Shown here one piece after another: positions 26,099-48,142 of a stretch of DNA of 64,000 bases. The notes below the pieces were generated by a model. That model saw nothing but the letters and a program-made list of their open reading frames with translations, made no database searches and was not told the origin of the DNA. Numbering within the stretch: the stretch's first letter is position 1; the number at the start of each line of letters is the position of its first letter. The DNA comes from Engraulis encrasicolus (Eukaryota > Chordata > Actinopteri > Clupeiformes > Engraulidae), in contig NC_085875.1 in assembly GCF_034702125.1 (NCBI RefSeq), positions 39,065,740-39,129,739 of the forward strand, written 5' to 3'. The position numbers and the translations under genes were made by a program.

Positions 26099-29000
26099 TC
26101 AATCTTCATTAAAATATTTATTAATTCTTTTGATCTTTTCACATGTGTCACATGAACAATTAAATATCTCAGCACTCATGCGATGACTTGTGACTCTTTT
26201 GCTTGGGATTCCTGTGATGAAGCGGCCTGGCATACCCCAGTAGTGCCGCACCATGCTATAATTGCTTGATGGGGATGTGGGGTGCATGGCTGCAGCTAGT
26301 GTACGTGGTGTTGCACTCTGTGATGGAGGACATGTTCTGAGACTTGAACCCCTGCTTTTTTCATAAACCATATGACCCACTCCACCGCAATAGCCCACAG
26401 ACTTACCCCTGTCCATATGTCGGCTGCAGCCCTGGTAGGGGCGGTCTGCAGATTTACGACGAGCACCAAGGAAGGACTCCACCAGTTCTGCGGCTCGCCG
26501 TCCCGTGCGTGGGTTGTGCTTCTTTACCCATGCTTGCACATCAGGAGACAAAGAGCGCAGATACTGTTCCAAAATAAGAGTCTCCCCAATCTCCTCCACA
26601 GTCTTTTCGGATGGCTGCATCCACTTCTGATAGAAGTATTTGAGGCGATTGTACGCTCTCCTTGGGGATTCTCCAGACGTGACGCGGGGGTCTCGGAATC
26701 TTTGGTGAAACACCTCGGGGTTGAATCCATATTTCGCCAAGATGGTGTCCTTAACTTTAATATAATCCCCGGCATCATATGGGTCCATCGCCACATACGC
26801 AGCCCGTGCTCTGCCCGACAGGTGGGGCACCAGAAAGATAGGCCAGTAAGCACGGGGCCACCTGTAGGCTGTAGCGAGCTTCTCAAACATGGACAGATAC
26901 TGCTCTACATCATCTCCTTCCTTCATCCTTGGCACGGCTGCTCTGGTCCAGGCGGTTGGAGACAATGGCTTTGGACTTGGTGGTGGGTGCTGGGGAGATT
27001 CAGGTGTCCGTGCAGCTACTGGCGACAGGGTTGGCCTCCACGATGCAGCAGGTAGTGACATGGGAATAGCCCCAGGAATAGGAATGGGAGCTGTGGCAGC
27101 AGGCACCATACAAGGTGCAATAGGAAGAGGAGCAGGGACAACAGAGGGAACAGCCGCAGGTGATAGCGGTCGAGCAGCGGGCACAGGGAGTGGCCGAGGT
27201 CCACGAGCGTTTGCTCTTGCCCTTATCAGCTCCAGCTCCCCAGGAAAACGGTTCAACTGCACTTGAACACTTTGCCATCTCCTCATCTGCCTGTGTGATT
27301 CCAGCTCCTGGGTCTGCAGAGACCTCAGGATCAGCTCATAGCGAGGCTTCAGCCTTTCATTGACGGTCACGTCAATAATCTGCACTCTTCTCGGTTGCAC
27401 ATGTGAGCCATTGTACAACTGAACACTCATCCGACGACTTGTAGCTCTTTGGCTTTGGCTTGGGCTTGGGTTTTGTCTGACAAAGTGACCAGGTTTACAG
27501 TAGTATTGACGCGTCATACTAGCTCTGCGTATTGGGTATCTGGAGTACATGGCTGTAGCTAGTGTTTGTGGTGTTGCACTCTGTGCTGTAGGATGTGTCC
27601 TGCGGCTTGGACCCCAATTTTGGTCATAGCGTCTTGGACCAACTCCACCACCATAGTCCTCAGACTTACGTCTGTCCACGTGTCGGCTTGAGTCCTGATA
27701 CCGGAAGTTTCCAGATCTACAGTGAGCCGCCAGGAAGGAGTCTACCAGCTCAGCAGCTTGGTGTCCTGTGTCTGGGTTGTGTTTCTTTACCCAATCTCGC
27801 ACATCAGGAGACAAGGAGCGCATATATTGTTCCAAAATAAGTATCTCCCCAATCTCCTCCACAGTCTTTTCAGATGGTTTCATCCATTTTTGATATAACT
27901 CTTTGAGGAATTTGTAAAAGTCCCTTGGGGTCTCCTCTGCTATGATACGGGGGTCTCTGAATCGTTGGCGAAACACTTCGGCACCGATGCCATATTTCTC
28001 CAAGATGGTGTCCTTCACCTTAAAATAATCCCCGGCATCAAAGGGATCCATCGCCACGTACGCAGCCCGTGCTGTGCCCGCTAGATAAGGCACCAGGAAA
28101 ATAGGCCAAAAAGCAGGAGGCCATCTGTATGCAGTAGCGAGCTTCTCAAACATGGTCAGATACTGCTCTACGTCATCTCTTTCCTCCATCTTTGGCACAT
28201 TTGCTCTGGTCCAGGCGACCGGAGGCGGTGTCTCCGGGCTAGGTGGTGGGTGCTGGGGTGCTGCTGGTGTTATTGCAGGCATCGGTTGAGCAACAGGTGG
28301 TGTAGCAGGAACAGCAAGAGGAGGTGTAGTGGGGAGTGGAGGTGAAGGAGGAGGAGAAGCTGGAGAAGGCGAAATAGCAGCTGGAACATCAACAGGAGAT
28401 GTAGCAGCAGGTTGAGTAGGGCCAGCAACAGGAGCAGCAGGGAGGACAGCAGCGGAATGGGTATCAGGAGTCTGAGCAACAGCATCAGGAACAGCAGTAG
28501 GGGGCTGAGAAGGAGCAGCATCAGGAAGAACACCTGCAGGTGTCTCTGCAACAGGTGCTCCAGGATCAGCAGCAGTAACATCAACAGGCGGTGAAGCAGG
28601 CACAGGGAGTGGCCGATGCCCACCACCAAATGTTCTTGCCTTTATCATCTCCAGAAAACTGCTCAACTGTACTTGAACACTTCGCCATCGTTGCTCCTGT
28701 CTGTGGGACTCACGCTCTTGGTTCTCCAGAGACTTCTGGATCAGCTCATGGAGAGACGTGAGGTTCAGTGCCTCGTTTACCTCTTCCACTACGGCAGCAG
28801 AGAACACTTCAGGCTCTTCACCTCTGGCTCCATCTTCCTTCCCTACAGTGGGCTGCTGAAGTCCCAACTCAGCCAAGCACGTATTCGCCATTAAAGTTTC
28901 CAACCTGGTCATATCATGTTCGTTGGTCTCTTCTTCCAAGGAGCTGTCTCCATCTTCCTCCTCTACAGTGGACTGCTGCAGGCCCAACTCAGCCAAGCGC

Positions 29001-29233
29001 ATATCTGCCATTAAAGTTTCCAACCTGGCCCCATCACGTTCGTTGGTCTCTTCTTCCAAGGAGCTGTCTCCATCTTCCTCCTCTACAGGGGACTGCTGCA
29101 GGCCCAACTCAGCCAAGCGTGAGTCCGCCATTACAGTTTCTAACCAGGTCCCATCACGTTCGTTGGTCTCTTCTTCCAAGGAGCTGTCTAAGAAGGTGTC
29201 ACTCACCCACTTCTGATACCACATGGCCCACAC
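26099..29233 (-). CDS. Tandem-duplicated SCAN/Gag-capsid protein, single exon, 1044 aa
   Basis: A single open frame runs from ATG at 29233 to TGA at 26099-26101. Residues 16-135 are three 40-residue acidic repeats (motif SSLEEETNE). Residues 155-200 are predicted helical and charged, and 206-340 are Pro/Ala-rich. Residues 352-503 read as a Ty3/gypsy-type capsid: an N-terminal part with EQYL, FEKLATAYRW and WPIFLVPYL, then a SCAN half at about 413-503 with RQRFRDPR, LILEQYMRSLSP and WVKKHNP. The whole unit repeats at 619-1030, with a second capsid at 773-923. Over residues 352-430 versus 773-851, 64 of 79 positions are identical. Relics of a zinc knuckle remain near 577-590 and 997-1010 but have lost cysteines. 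No protease, reverse transcriptase, integrase or LTR was found nearby. SCAN domains are known to derive from Gmr1-like gypsy Gag and to oligomerise. Inference: a co-opted Gag gene forming capsid-like or scaffold assemblies. The alternative is a recent retrotransposon fragment. The start codon is uncertain because a spliced upstream exon is possible. Confidence 0.8.
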   Translation of the reverse strand: MWAMWYQKWVSDTFLDSSLEEETNERDGTWLETVMADSRLAELGLQQSPVEEEDGDSSLEEETNERDGARLETLMADMRLAELGLQQSTVEEEDGDSSLEEETNEHDMTRLETLMANTCLAELGLQQPTVGKEDGARGEEPEVFSAAVVEEVNEALNLTSLHELIQKSLENQERESHRQEQRWRSVQVQLSSFLEMIKARTFGGGHRPLPVPASPPVDVTAADPGAPVAETPAGVLPDAAPSQPPTAVPDAVAQTPDTHSAAVLPAAPVAGPTQPAATSPVDVPAAISPSPASPPPSPPLPTTPPLAVPATPPVAQPMPAITPAAPQHPPPSPETPPPVAWTRANVPKMEERDDVEQYLTMFEKLATAYRWPPAFWPIFLVPYLAGTARAAYVAMDPFDAGDYFKVKDTILEKYGIGAEVFRQRFRDPRIIAEETPRDFYKFLKELYQKWMKPSEKTVEEIGEILILEQYMRSLSPDVRDWVKKHNPDTGHQAAELVDSFLAAHCRSGNFRYQDSSRHVDRRKSEDYGGGVGPRRYDQNWGPSRRTHPTAQSATPQTLATAMYSRYPIRRASMTRQYYCKPGHFVRQNPSPSQSQRATSRRMSVQLYNGSHVQPRRVQIIDVTVNERLKPRYELILRSLQTQELESHRQMRRWQSVQVQLNRFPGELELIRARANARGPRPLPVPAARPLSPAAVPSVVPAPLPIAPCMVPAATAPIPIPGAIPMSLPAASWRPTLSPVAARTPESPQHPPPSPKPLSPTAWTRAAVPRMKEGDDVEQYLSMFEKLATAYRWPRAYWPIFLVPHLSGRARAAYVAMDPYDAGDYIKVKDTILAKYGFNPEVFHQRFRDPRVTSGESPRRAYNRLKYFYQKWMQPSEKTVEEIGETLILEQYLRSLSPDVQAWVKKHNPRTGRRAAELVESFLGARRKSADRPYQGCSRHMDRGKSVGYCGGVGHMVYEKSRGSSLRTCPPSQSATPRTLAAAMHPTSPSSNYSMVRHYWGMPGRFITGIPSKRVTSHRMSAEIFNCSCDTCEKIKRINKYFNED
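26465..26737 (-). other. SCAN domain, copy 2 (about codons 833-923)
   Basis: This is the second copy of the domain, with FHQRFRDPR, LILEQYLRSLSP and WVKKHNPRTG all kept. Its own N-terminal capsid lobe precedes it at codons 773-832. Conservation of the hydrophobic core in both copies argues that both still fold. Confidence 0.8.
27725..27997 (-). other. SCAN domain, copy 1 (about codons 413-503)
   Basis: The segment contains the SCAN hallmarks: an FRQRFRDPR-like start, a helix ending in KW plus a Pro, the LILEQY core, LSPDV and WVKKHNPDTG, then a final leucine-rich helix. Known SCAN domains are about 80-90 residues and dimerise. An N-terminal capsid lobe precedes it (codons 352-412), as in Gag, which tetrapod SCAN-zinc finger proteins usually lack. 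Confidence 0.8.
28829..29188 (-). repeat. Three in-frame 120-bp tandem repeats (3 x 40 aa) in the SCAN/capsid gene
   Basis: Codons 16-55, 56-95 and 96-135 are three copies of one unit beginning DSSLEEETNE and containing LAELGLQQ. Copies 1 and 2 are the most alike. Copy 3 carries H for R, GK for EE and other changes. The repeat keeps the frame and is strongly acidic. Function is unknown; it could be a short linear binding motif presented three times. Confidence 0.85.
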
Positions 29234-29526
29234 TCACAACAAGGTGTGGTCTCCCAGGCACACTGAGGTTGTAGATGATAGAAGGACAGGCACAGCAGAC
29301 ATGAAATGCTTTGAAATGTTTGCTTTGGGCTACAGGAGTATTCCACAGGGTTGGGAGCTGAACTGCTCCACAGACAGTGAATTCCCTCTTCTCCTGAAAA
29401 CTGGCCGCATACTAGTTGAGTTGAGGAAACTGTGCTCTCATAGTGTGGTTTGCTGACCCTTAGTGCGTAGCTAATTATTGTGGCTTTCACTACACCCGAC
29501 AGGAGGGGTTGGGGGGAGGAGGAGGA

Positions 29527-29542
29527 GGGGGGGGGGGGGGGG
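29527..29542 (+). repeat. G16 run upstream of the SCAN/capsid gene
   Basis: Sixteen consecutive G, preceded by GGGGTTGGGGGGAGG-like sequence, about 300 bp before the gene's start codon (C-rich on its sense strand). Confidence 0.95.
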
Positions 29543-30391
29543 CAATAGAAAGAGAAATACAGAAATAAGGCCAAAGAGATAAAGAGAGCGGTAGAGAGAG
29601 CAAGAGAGAGAAGGAGGAAGACACTGACTTTGGCCGTCTGTCTCCGCTCACAACCAGTGCATGCTTTAACCAATTAGCCCAATCAACTCACTAAACACAG
29701 CTTAACTCAGTTAGATGTCCTGCTGTTGCAGCCTAGCATTTCTCTCTTACATCTTCCCTAACTTCTCTGAATCTTTCCGCATGCTTCCATGGTGCCCCTC
29801 AGTATAGCAATATATAGATATGGAAATATCTCACAGTGTTTCAGAAATTCACTTAGGCACTTAAGAAAAACTTAGGGAGAAGAAAAGCATGCATAAAGTA
29901 AGAATATATGGAGAAACTAGGGCACTGTTAACAATCCCTACAAAGGGTAGACATACATACGATTACATTTGCGGGATTTTGTTATGAGAATGGTAAGTTT
30001 AACAGCCCTTGGAATACAATAAATTGTCAGAGATGATGCCGCAGCTGAAACCTTTTCTGCCGCAGTCTTCACATAGTCTGGCTTTCAAGCCAAAAGCGTC
30101 AGACAGGGTGTTGCTGATGATTTGAAAAACACTGTCATTTCCATTTCCATAAATACAACCCTTCATTTCCAGTGAAATTCATGTATTTTAGACGTTGACT
30201 TTGGCTTATGTACTTTAGTTTACATGGGCTGACCATAATCATTTGTTGGTCAATCGCCAATCTTATTTCCCATGTCCAAAATCTAAATCGTGAAATAATA
30301 TGTTTCTGGTTTATTTTGATTTGGATAAAGAAATAATAATTCCGGTATTAGTACTTTTTTGTCAAATGCTGGGGTCAGGTATTCAGTTGTC

Positions 30392-30733
30392 TTAAAGGGA
30401 CACTGTGCAGGAAATGGTCAAAAAAGGTACTGCAACTATGCTGCTCATTGAAACTGGGCTGCCTATTGCCAAATTTGATCTTTACATAAAAGTTTACTAA
30501 GTAATGAACAAATAGTTTCTAGCAGCTAAAAATTGCTATTTTTGGAAATTCAAAATGGCAGACCATGGAGAAGATCCCCCTTTTCATGTATGAAAAGTGC
30601 AATTTTTCCAGTCATAATGAATACTTAGAATTTGATGCTGGTGGTGAGTATTTATGAAAAAGGTAACATTATTGAATTGGTAGCATGGATTCTGGAAATA
30701 AACAACTAAAAATCTCACACAGTGTCCCTTTAA
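30392..30733. mobile_element. TTAA-flanked MITE, family B copy 2
   Basis: It is 342 bp from TTAAAGGGACACTGTG to CACAGTGTCCCTTTAA. It keeps the block missing from copy 1 but lacks the GATCCAAGTACAGTC segment. Confidence 0.88.
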
Positions 30734-31049
30734 CGAATCCAAATACTATAGTGTGTCATTCAGTTCAAAACCAGTGAAGCAACATAAGAAATATGTTGGG
30801 GGCAGTGTTTTGAAATCAAAAGTCAATAGACATGCCATTTCTCACATTTCAGGATGTGCTCCAACCGTGTGTGCCCCGTGCCTTATGCAAGGTTAAGGAA
30901 ATGTGCTATCAGGCTGCAGTGCTTTGATTGCTTGTTCAGTCTTTAAGAATCCACCCAGAGTCGTTCACACTCGGTGAAGCAACATTTTCTGCTGTTAAGA
31001 AGATTAAAAGACATGAAACTGATCACAATTGAGCCCCATACAGTTAAGG

Positions 31050-31050
<1 letters not shown>

Positions 31051-31127
<77 letters not shown>

Positions 31128-31135
31128 GCGTGTGT
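31051..31135 (+). repeat. (GT)n microsatellite
   Basis: About 36 GT units ending in GCGTGTGCG variants. Confidence 0.95.
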
Positions 31136-31276
31136 TCAGGTTGCAGTGCCTTGATCGCTTGTTCAGGGCTGGAGCCGATCGGTGGCTCTCAGGTGGTCAG
31201 ATAGTGCTGACTCACGATGATGCCCGGCTGGCATCCCTCCCACCCAAACATGACAACTATTATCACATGCACACAT

Positions 31277-31382
<106 letters not shown>

Positions 31383-31911
31383 TGCACGCCACATAGGACA
31401 TGCACAGGCATACGCAATCATTGTCTTTCCTTGAATATATTTTCCCTGCATTTTCTTCACTAGCCCCCTTTATACACCCCCTTTCTCACTGTCATACACA
31501 GAAACACAGACATGTCTGTTCATGTATGTATGTTGCTTATTCCCCACCTCCATTTTTTTCTTGTTCCTTTCCACCTCTCTTTCGTTCTGTGGTCTTGACT
31601 TTGGCTCATAAATTAAACATGGTCTCACATCACCCCACTCTTCTGCTGACTGTTAACCCCCCCACCTCCCTGTACCCATGGGCTCACAGTGAAAACGACC
31701 CTCTGTCAAAACTGCAAGCCAAGCGCAACCTTCGACAGTGACAGATTACCAGCTGAGATGACTGACTGTCTGATGTATAATGCATCACAATGTTTGATAA
31801 TGGATATGGGATTGAAATGAGAGAGCGGGAGAGAGGATTTAAAAAAAAAAATTCTTTCCTGTCCTTATTTGCTGCAGTTATTTCAACCTGCTGCACCAGA
31901 GTTCAAGAGCT

Positions 31912-31929
31912 GCAGCGCCCTCTAGTGAC
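31912..31929 (-). promoter_or_regulatory. CTCF-like motif
   Basis: Minus strand GTCACTAGAGGGCGCTGC fits the CTCF core (CCACYAGRKGGCGC type). Not proven to be bound. Confidence 0.4.
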
Positions 31930-32324
31930 CCATACTGTGTACAGATCAGCCACCCGTGCATACAATGTGCACAAATGCATACAGTGCATTTGAGTACAGT
32001 GCATGTGTGGTGTGATGATGGCAAGATAAAGACCATATCCAGTATATATTGTAAATTACAGAGAAAAATGTATAGACTGTATGATAAGGAGAATGCAGGG
32101 AGGTGGGAGAATGGCAGTGTTTTGGCAGCTACGTATGCAGCCATGTCATCACTGGACTTGGCTCCTACCTGGTGAGGTGAGGTTCACATGAAAACTATTC
32201 TTAGGTGAGAAGTATGCCACAGAACATGTATGATGCTTACATGCAGAGTTAACATTGGATTGGAACCCACTCAGGCTCAACCACCTGACCCCAGTCTCAC
32301 CTCAACAATAATACCAAGCAAGCT

Positions 32325-32340
32325 GAGCGCCCTCTGCTAT
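32325..32340 (-). promoter_or_regulatory. CTCF-like motif
   Basis: Minus strand ATAGCAGAGGGCGCTC matches the CTCF core except at the first positions. Confidence 0.35.
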
Positions 32341-32491
32341 AGTATTTATTAACTCGAACAGTGACCATGACCAGTAGCCCTTTTTCACAGAGGCTCAAGC
32401 CACGTATGGGTGCCGTGCCAGACTGAGAGTCATGAGCCAGCATCCCCAGGCTGTGACTCTGCATGTGTTTTCACTGAGGTTGGGGTGCAAG

Positions 32492-32596
32492 GCTAGCCTA
32501 GAAATCTAGACGCCCCTAGCGACCGCAAATTGAATTTGCTCCCGGGGGCAATTGCAACAGCTTTTTGCTGTACGGGTCTGGCTCGCTAGGCTAGTG
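32492..32596. mobile_element. Foldback/MITE-like element with CTAGCCTAG ends
   Basis: GGCTAGCCTAG near the left end pairs with CTAGGCTAG at the right end. Interior holds CTCCCGGGGG. No coding content. Confidence 0.45.
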
Positions 32597-32904
32597 CAAG
32601 GCTGGATACGCAGGCAATTCTAGAGGAAAGAAGATTTCTGGTGTGACAATACACCTTTAAGGTTAAAAGCTACTTAGCCCCTGCTTACATGAAGCTCTAT
32701 TACTGGTCAGAATTTGTGGCTGAAGTTTTCTGTAGGTGGAGCCTCACACTGTCCAGACAGTAAATCTCCACTAGATGGTGCAAAGATTTCATACGTTGCA
32801 CTTGACTTGACAAGACTATCACAACGGGCCTACAAAATACAGAGCTCTCTTTAGGTCTACTGTAGCCTACACATACTGTGCACCAAATCACAGATCGCAG
32901 TTAT

Positions 32905-33275
32905 AAATAGGGATGTTAACCGGTCACCGTTTAACCGATAGTCGACCGGATCAACTTTAACCGGTTAAAATTTTCTGCCACCGGTTAACCGGTTGTAATA
33001 ATAATAATAATTATAATAATAATTTCCTCCCAAAAAACGATACTTTTGAGGTTTTAGTACGATAATTCAGCATTCTCCATCTGGCAACACTGGCTGGACA
33101 TGGCAGGCCCTGTCGGCGCAGCAAAAAAAAGGCTTATGTGAAAAATAAAATTTAAAAAAATCAGTGCTGTGCATATCAGGCACGCAAACGTTGTATAATA
33201 TAAGATTACCGGTTAACTTGTTAACCACCGGTTAATGAGTCACAGTAGCCGGTTAAGAGTTTTTTCAATTTTCGT
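32905..33275. mobile_element. Candidate degenerate hAT-like element rich in ACCGGTTAA
   Basis: Repeated TTAACCGGTTA-type motifs occur near both edges (32918-32999 and 33208-33256), as in subterminal repeats of some hAT elements. Left edge GGGATGTTAACCGG. Termini and target duplication could not be fixed. Confidence 0.4.
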
Positions 33276-33661
33276 CATCCCGCAAGTCTTTCTGGCAATT
33301 CTTCATTTATGACAATACAAATAATCTGGCCATGATACAACATTTATTTGCCAAAGATTTCCTTTTTCGCCATGTGGCCTAAATGTCTTCCTTCCACTTG
33401 CCTTTAGCATATTCATAGCTACAGCATGAGCTTCAGTCTTTCACAATTTGAAAATATCTTTCCCTCCCATGTATCTCTTCATGGTAATCACTTTTGAAAG
33501 GTTTAGATTCAGATTTGTGAGCATTTCTGTCAAAACAGTCAGATGTTGAGCAGATGAAAGTTGCTTAACGGGTATGAATGTAATCTAATAGGAGTGATAG
33601 AAAAGGACATAACTGCTTGTAACTCCAAATAATCATCTGTCCAACATGCACCACATGGTCC

Positions 33662-33782
33662 ATAGGGGCCATTCCACTAAAAATCTGAGACTTTGGGGCC
33701 CATGGATTTTAATGAAACTTGGCAATTACACTGCATTAAAACCTGTGCCGGTCAGGCCCCAAAGTGTGGAATGACCCATAGA
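33662..33782. mobile_element. Small inverted-repeat element
   Basis: Left CATAGGGGCCATTCCAC pairs with right GTGGAATGACCCATAG, about 16 bp. A second inner pair, CTTTGGGGCC and GGCCCCAAAG, strengthens the fold. Confidence 0.6.
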
Positions 33783-33806
33783 TAACAGGTCAAACAGGCT
33801 CTGTCT

Positions 33807-33837
33807 TTTATTTCCAATTCATCAGGACTATTTTATT
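33807..33837 (-). terminator. DTD2: Candidate DTD2 polyadenylation signals
   Basis: AATAAA on the minus strand occurs at 33812-33807 and at 33837-33832. These are 136 and 161 bp past the stop codon, a plausible short 3' UTR. Confidence 0.4.
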
Positions 33838-33972
33838 ATGAAGTAGATTATCATGATATCATGAGCATCCCTTTCAACGTTGTGTTGAGTTTTCAATATT
33901 TCACAGGCATACTCCCCTACTCATGACACACACAAAGAAAAACAAACAAAACAAAAACACTCTGACGCAACT

Positions 33973-34787
<815 letters not shown>

Positions 34788-34958
34788 GGCGATGAAAAAA
34801 GTTGCTTTCTCTCACATATGCACGATCTGTAGACCACACAGGTACAGCTTCAATGCAATGTTTTTGACACTTCCGCTTTGGGCGTATACTGAATTGCGTC
34901 ATCAAAAATGGACAGTTGGTCAAATGTCACTCTCAAAATAAGAGCTTGATAGTAAAAT
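34788..34958. promoter_or_regulatory. Presumed bidirectional DTD2/NUBPL promoter
   Basis: Only 171 bp separate the two divergent start codons. The interval holds an ETS/GABP-like motif (ACACTTCCGC, 34867-34876) and an ATF/CRE-like TGCGTCA (34895-34901). GABP (NRF-2) sites are common in bidirectional promoters and in nuclear genes for respiratory proteins, which fits NUBPL. No TATA box is placed sensibly for either gene. Transcription start sites are not visible in the sequence. Confidence 0.6.
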
Positions 34959-46018
<11,060 letters not shown>

Positions 46019-46984
46019 CGGGACGTCAATCTCTGCCATGACTGAGCAGAAGAGAGGTGCTGGTCGTCCCCCTTGCACGAGAAGTCTTACCTGTCAGTGT
46101 ACACCCCCTCCCTCAGACAACCTCCCATACTCCAATCTGCAATAGCCAGAACTCCACTACGTCTTTGTTATTAAGGGCTTATAGTAAGCTGAGATGCTCT
46201 GCTCTGACTACGTCATGTAGCATTCACTGTGATGGTCGAATTGTGCTTGGCCACACCGTGGCCACATCAGGTTGTCTTTGGGGAAGACAGTAGGGGCTAA
46301 AATATGGGGCAGAAATATGGCTTTCCCGTAACATTTTCGGGGCTCTTGCCATATCTGTCTGTTTGCATGACTGTCTCCCTGTCTGATGTGGTAGAATGTG
46401 CTCAAGTCTGTGAATTCATGTGCCTGTACTGGCTGAGTGCTGAAAGCTGTTACGCACAGTAATTTTTCTCCAGTGTGCTGTAAAAGAGAAAGATATGGCA
46501 CTGTGTGCACACCTGGGAAGACTGTACAGGAAAGTAAAGTGGATGAGTAATTGTGAAATTAAACAGAGAAAAAAACAATGCCCAACTGCTCTCATATTTC
46601 ATTTGTTTTCTGGAGTCTGGGTCCATGTGCTGCTGTGGTTCACTCTTCTTATTAATTATCCAAACAATCAAGGCCATGCTGCATAGCATCTGTTATTTCC
46701 TGTTATCTTATCAGTTAACGTTGCGGAAAATGTCTTTGGAATTTTTTGGGCACACACTTTTGGTTTTTTTCATCCTTCCACCCTTCGCTGAAAGCTCTTA
46801 CCGTTTTGTAACAGTGGCATTAGCCAGACACAGGCTAATCTACCGTCAAATCCAAACAGTTGACATTATCGCTGTTCTTCCATGGTGGCTGCCTCCAGGG
46901 CCGCTGACAGCTTTGGCTGGGCCCAGGACAAAGTCACCTAGAAGGGCCCTCCTCCCAATAAATACAATGTAATGAGGCAATAAA
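46019..46984 (+). other. NUBPL: Probable NUBPL 3' UTR
   Basis: After the stop, two AATAAA motifs occur at 46957-46962 and 46979-46984. Both fall inside an interspersed repeat (46890-47070), so they are only candidate polyadenylation signals. No coding potential is seen. Confidence 0.3.
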
Positions 46985-47070
46985 TACAATGTAATTTTTT
47001 GGCACCCTCTCTACCTGGGCCCGGGACAACTGATCTGTTTGTCCACCCTTGTTGACTTCAATGGCTGCCT
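46890..47070 (+). repeat. Interspersed repeat family D
   Basis: GGGCCGCTGACAGCTTTG, GGGCCCAGGACAAAGTC and, near the end, CCTGGGCCCGGGACAAC. It includes a direct duplication of AATAAATACAATGTAAT. Confidence 0.55.
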
Positions 47071-47596
47071 CTGTGCTGGTCACGTAGGTCTCTCTGCTCT
47101 GTGTTTCGGTTTTCCTTTTTTACCTGCATCGTTCTACTAAGAAGCATCATGCTGGTATTTGGTGTTCTCCCTTTTCATGTTACCCCTCAGATCTTTATTT
47201 TGTCATCTACATCACATTGTTTTGAAAGTAGCCTTTCAACCCCAAAATATGTTTTATAAAATCACTTCACGGGTTCACAGAGTGGTAACAGGGTATAGGG
47301 CAGGTCTGAATTCTCTTTTCAGTCCTATGGGCTGTAATCGCACTGAATATACATTTGGAGGACGAGTTGACTGAGAGACATCACTTTCCACTTGTAGGAA
47401 AATCAAAGGGGCAAACTGTTTAGTCCTTCTACTTTAAATTAAACCATCATCAATCATTATTCAATGTAGTGTAGTATCACGCACCATCAGACTCAGATGA
47501 AAAGTAGCACACACACACACGCACCATTAGACTCAGAGGAAAAAGCTACAGAGGTCAGGTGATGCAGGGAGGTGGTAATGGGTTAACAGTGGTGCT

Positions 47597-47963
47597 TTAA
47601 AGGGACACTGTGCAGGAAATGGTCAAAAAAGGTACTGCAAGTATGCTGATTATTGAAACTGGGCTGCCTATTGCCAAATTTGATCTTTACATGAAAATTT
47701 ACTAAGTAATAAACAAATATTTTCTAGTATGATCCAAGTACAGTCATTTTTGCAGCTAAAAATTGCTATTTTTGGAAATTCAAAATGGCAGACCATGGAG
47801 AGGATCCCCCTTTTCATGTATGAAAAGTGCATTTTTTCCAGTCATAATGAATACTTAGAATTTGATGCTGGTGGTAAGTATTCATGAAAAAGGTAACATT
47901 AGTGAATGGGCAGCATGAATTCTGGAAATAAACAACTAAAAATCTCACACAGTGTCCCTTTGA
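47597..47963. mobile_element. TTAA-flanked MITE, family B copy 3 (fullest)
   Basis: It is 367 bp and contains both internal blocks that the other two copies each lack. The right target site has drifted to TTGA. Confidence 0.87.
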
Positions 47964-48125
47964 GAGTGAGCTATGACTGAAGATTAATGTGGCATACTTC
48001 AAAGCTTGTTATCCTGGAAAATTACACCTTTTTAAAAGAGTGTGAAGCCAGGACCCAAAAGTTGAACTGCATGCATAACACATGAATATGAAGCTAGCTG
48101 CCAATTAAATTACATTACACATGAC

Positions 48126-48142
48126 AGCCACCAGGGGGCCTC
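48126..48142 (+). promoter_or_regulatory. CTCF-like motif downstream of NUBPL
   Basis: AGCCACCAGGGGGCCTC is among the best matches in the window. Confidence 0.4.
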
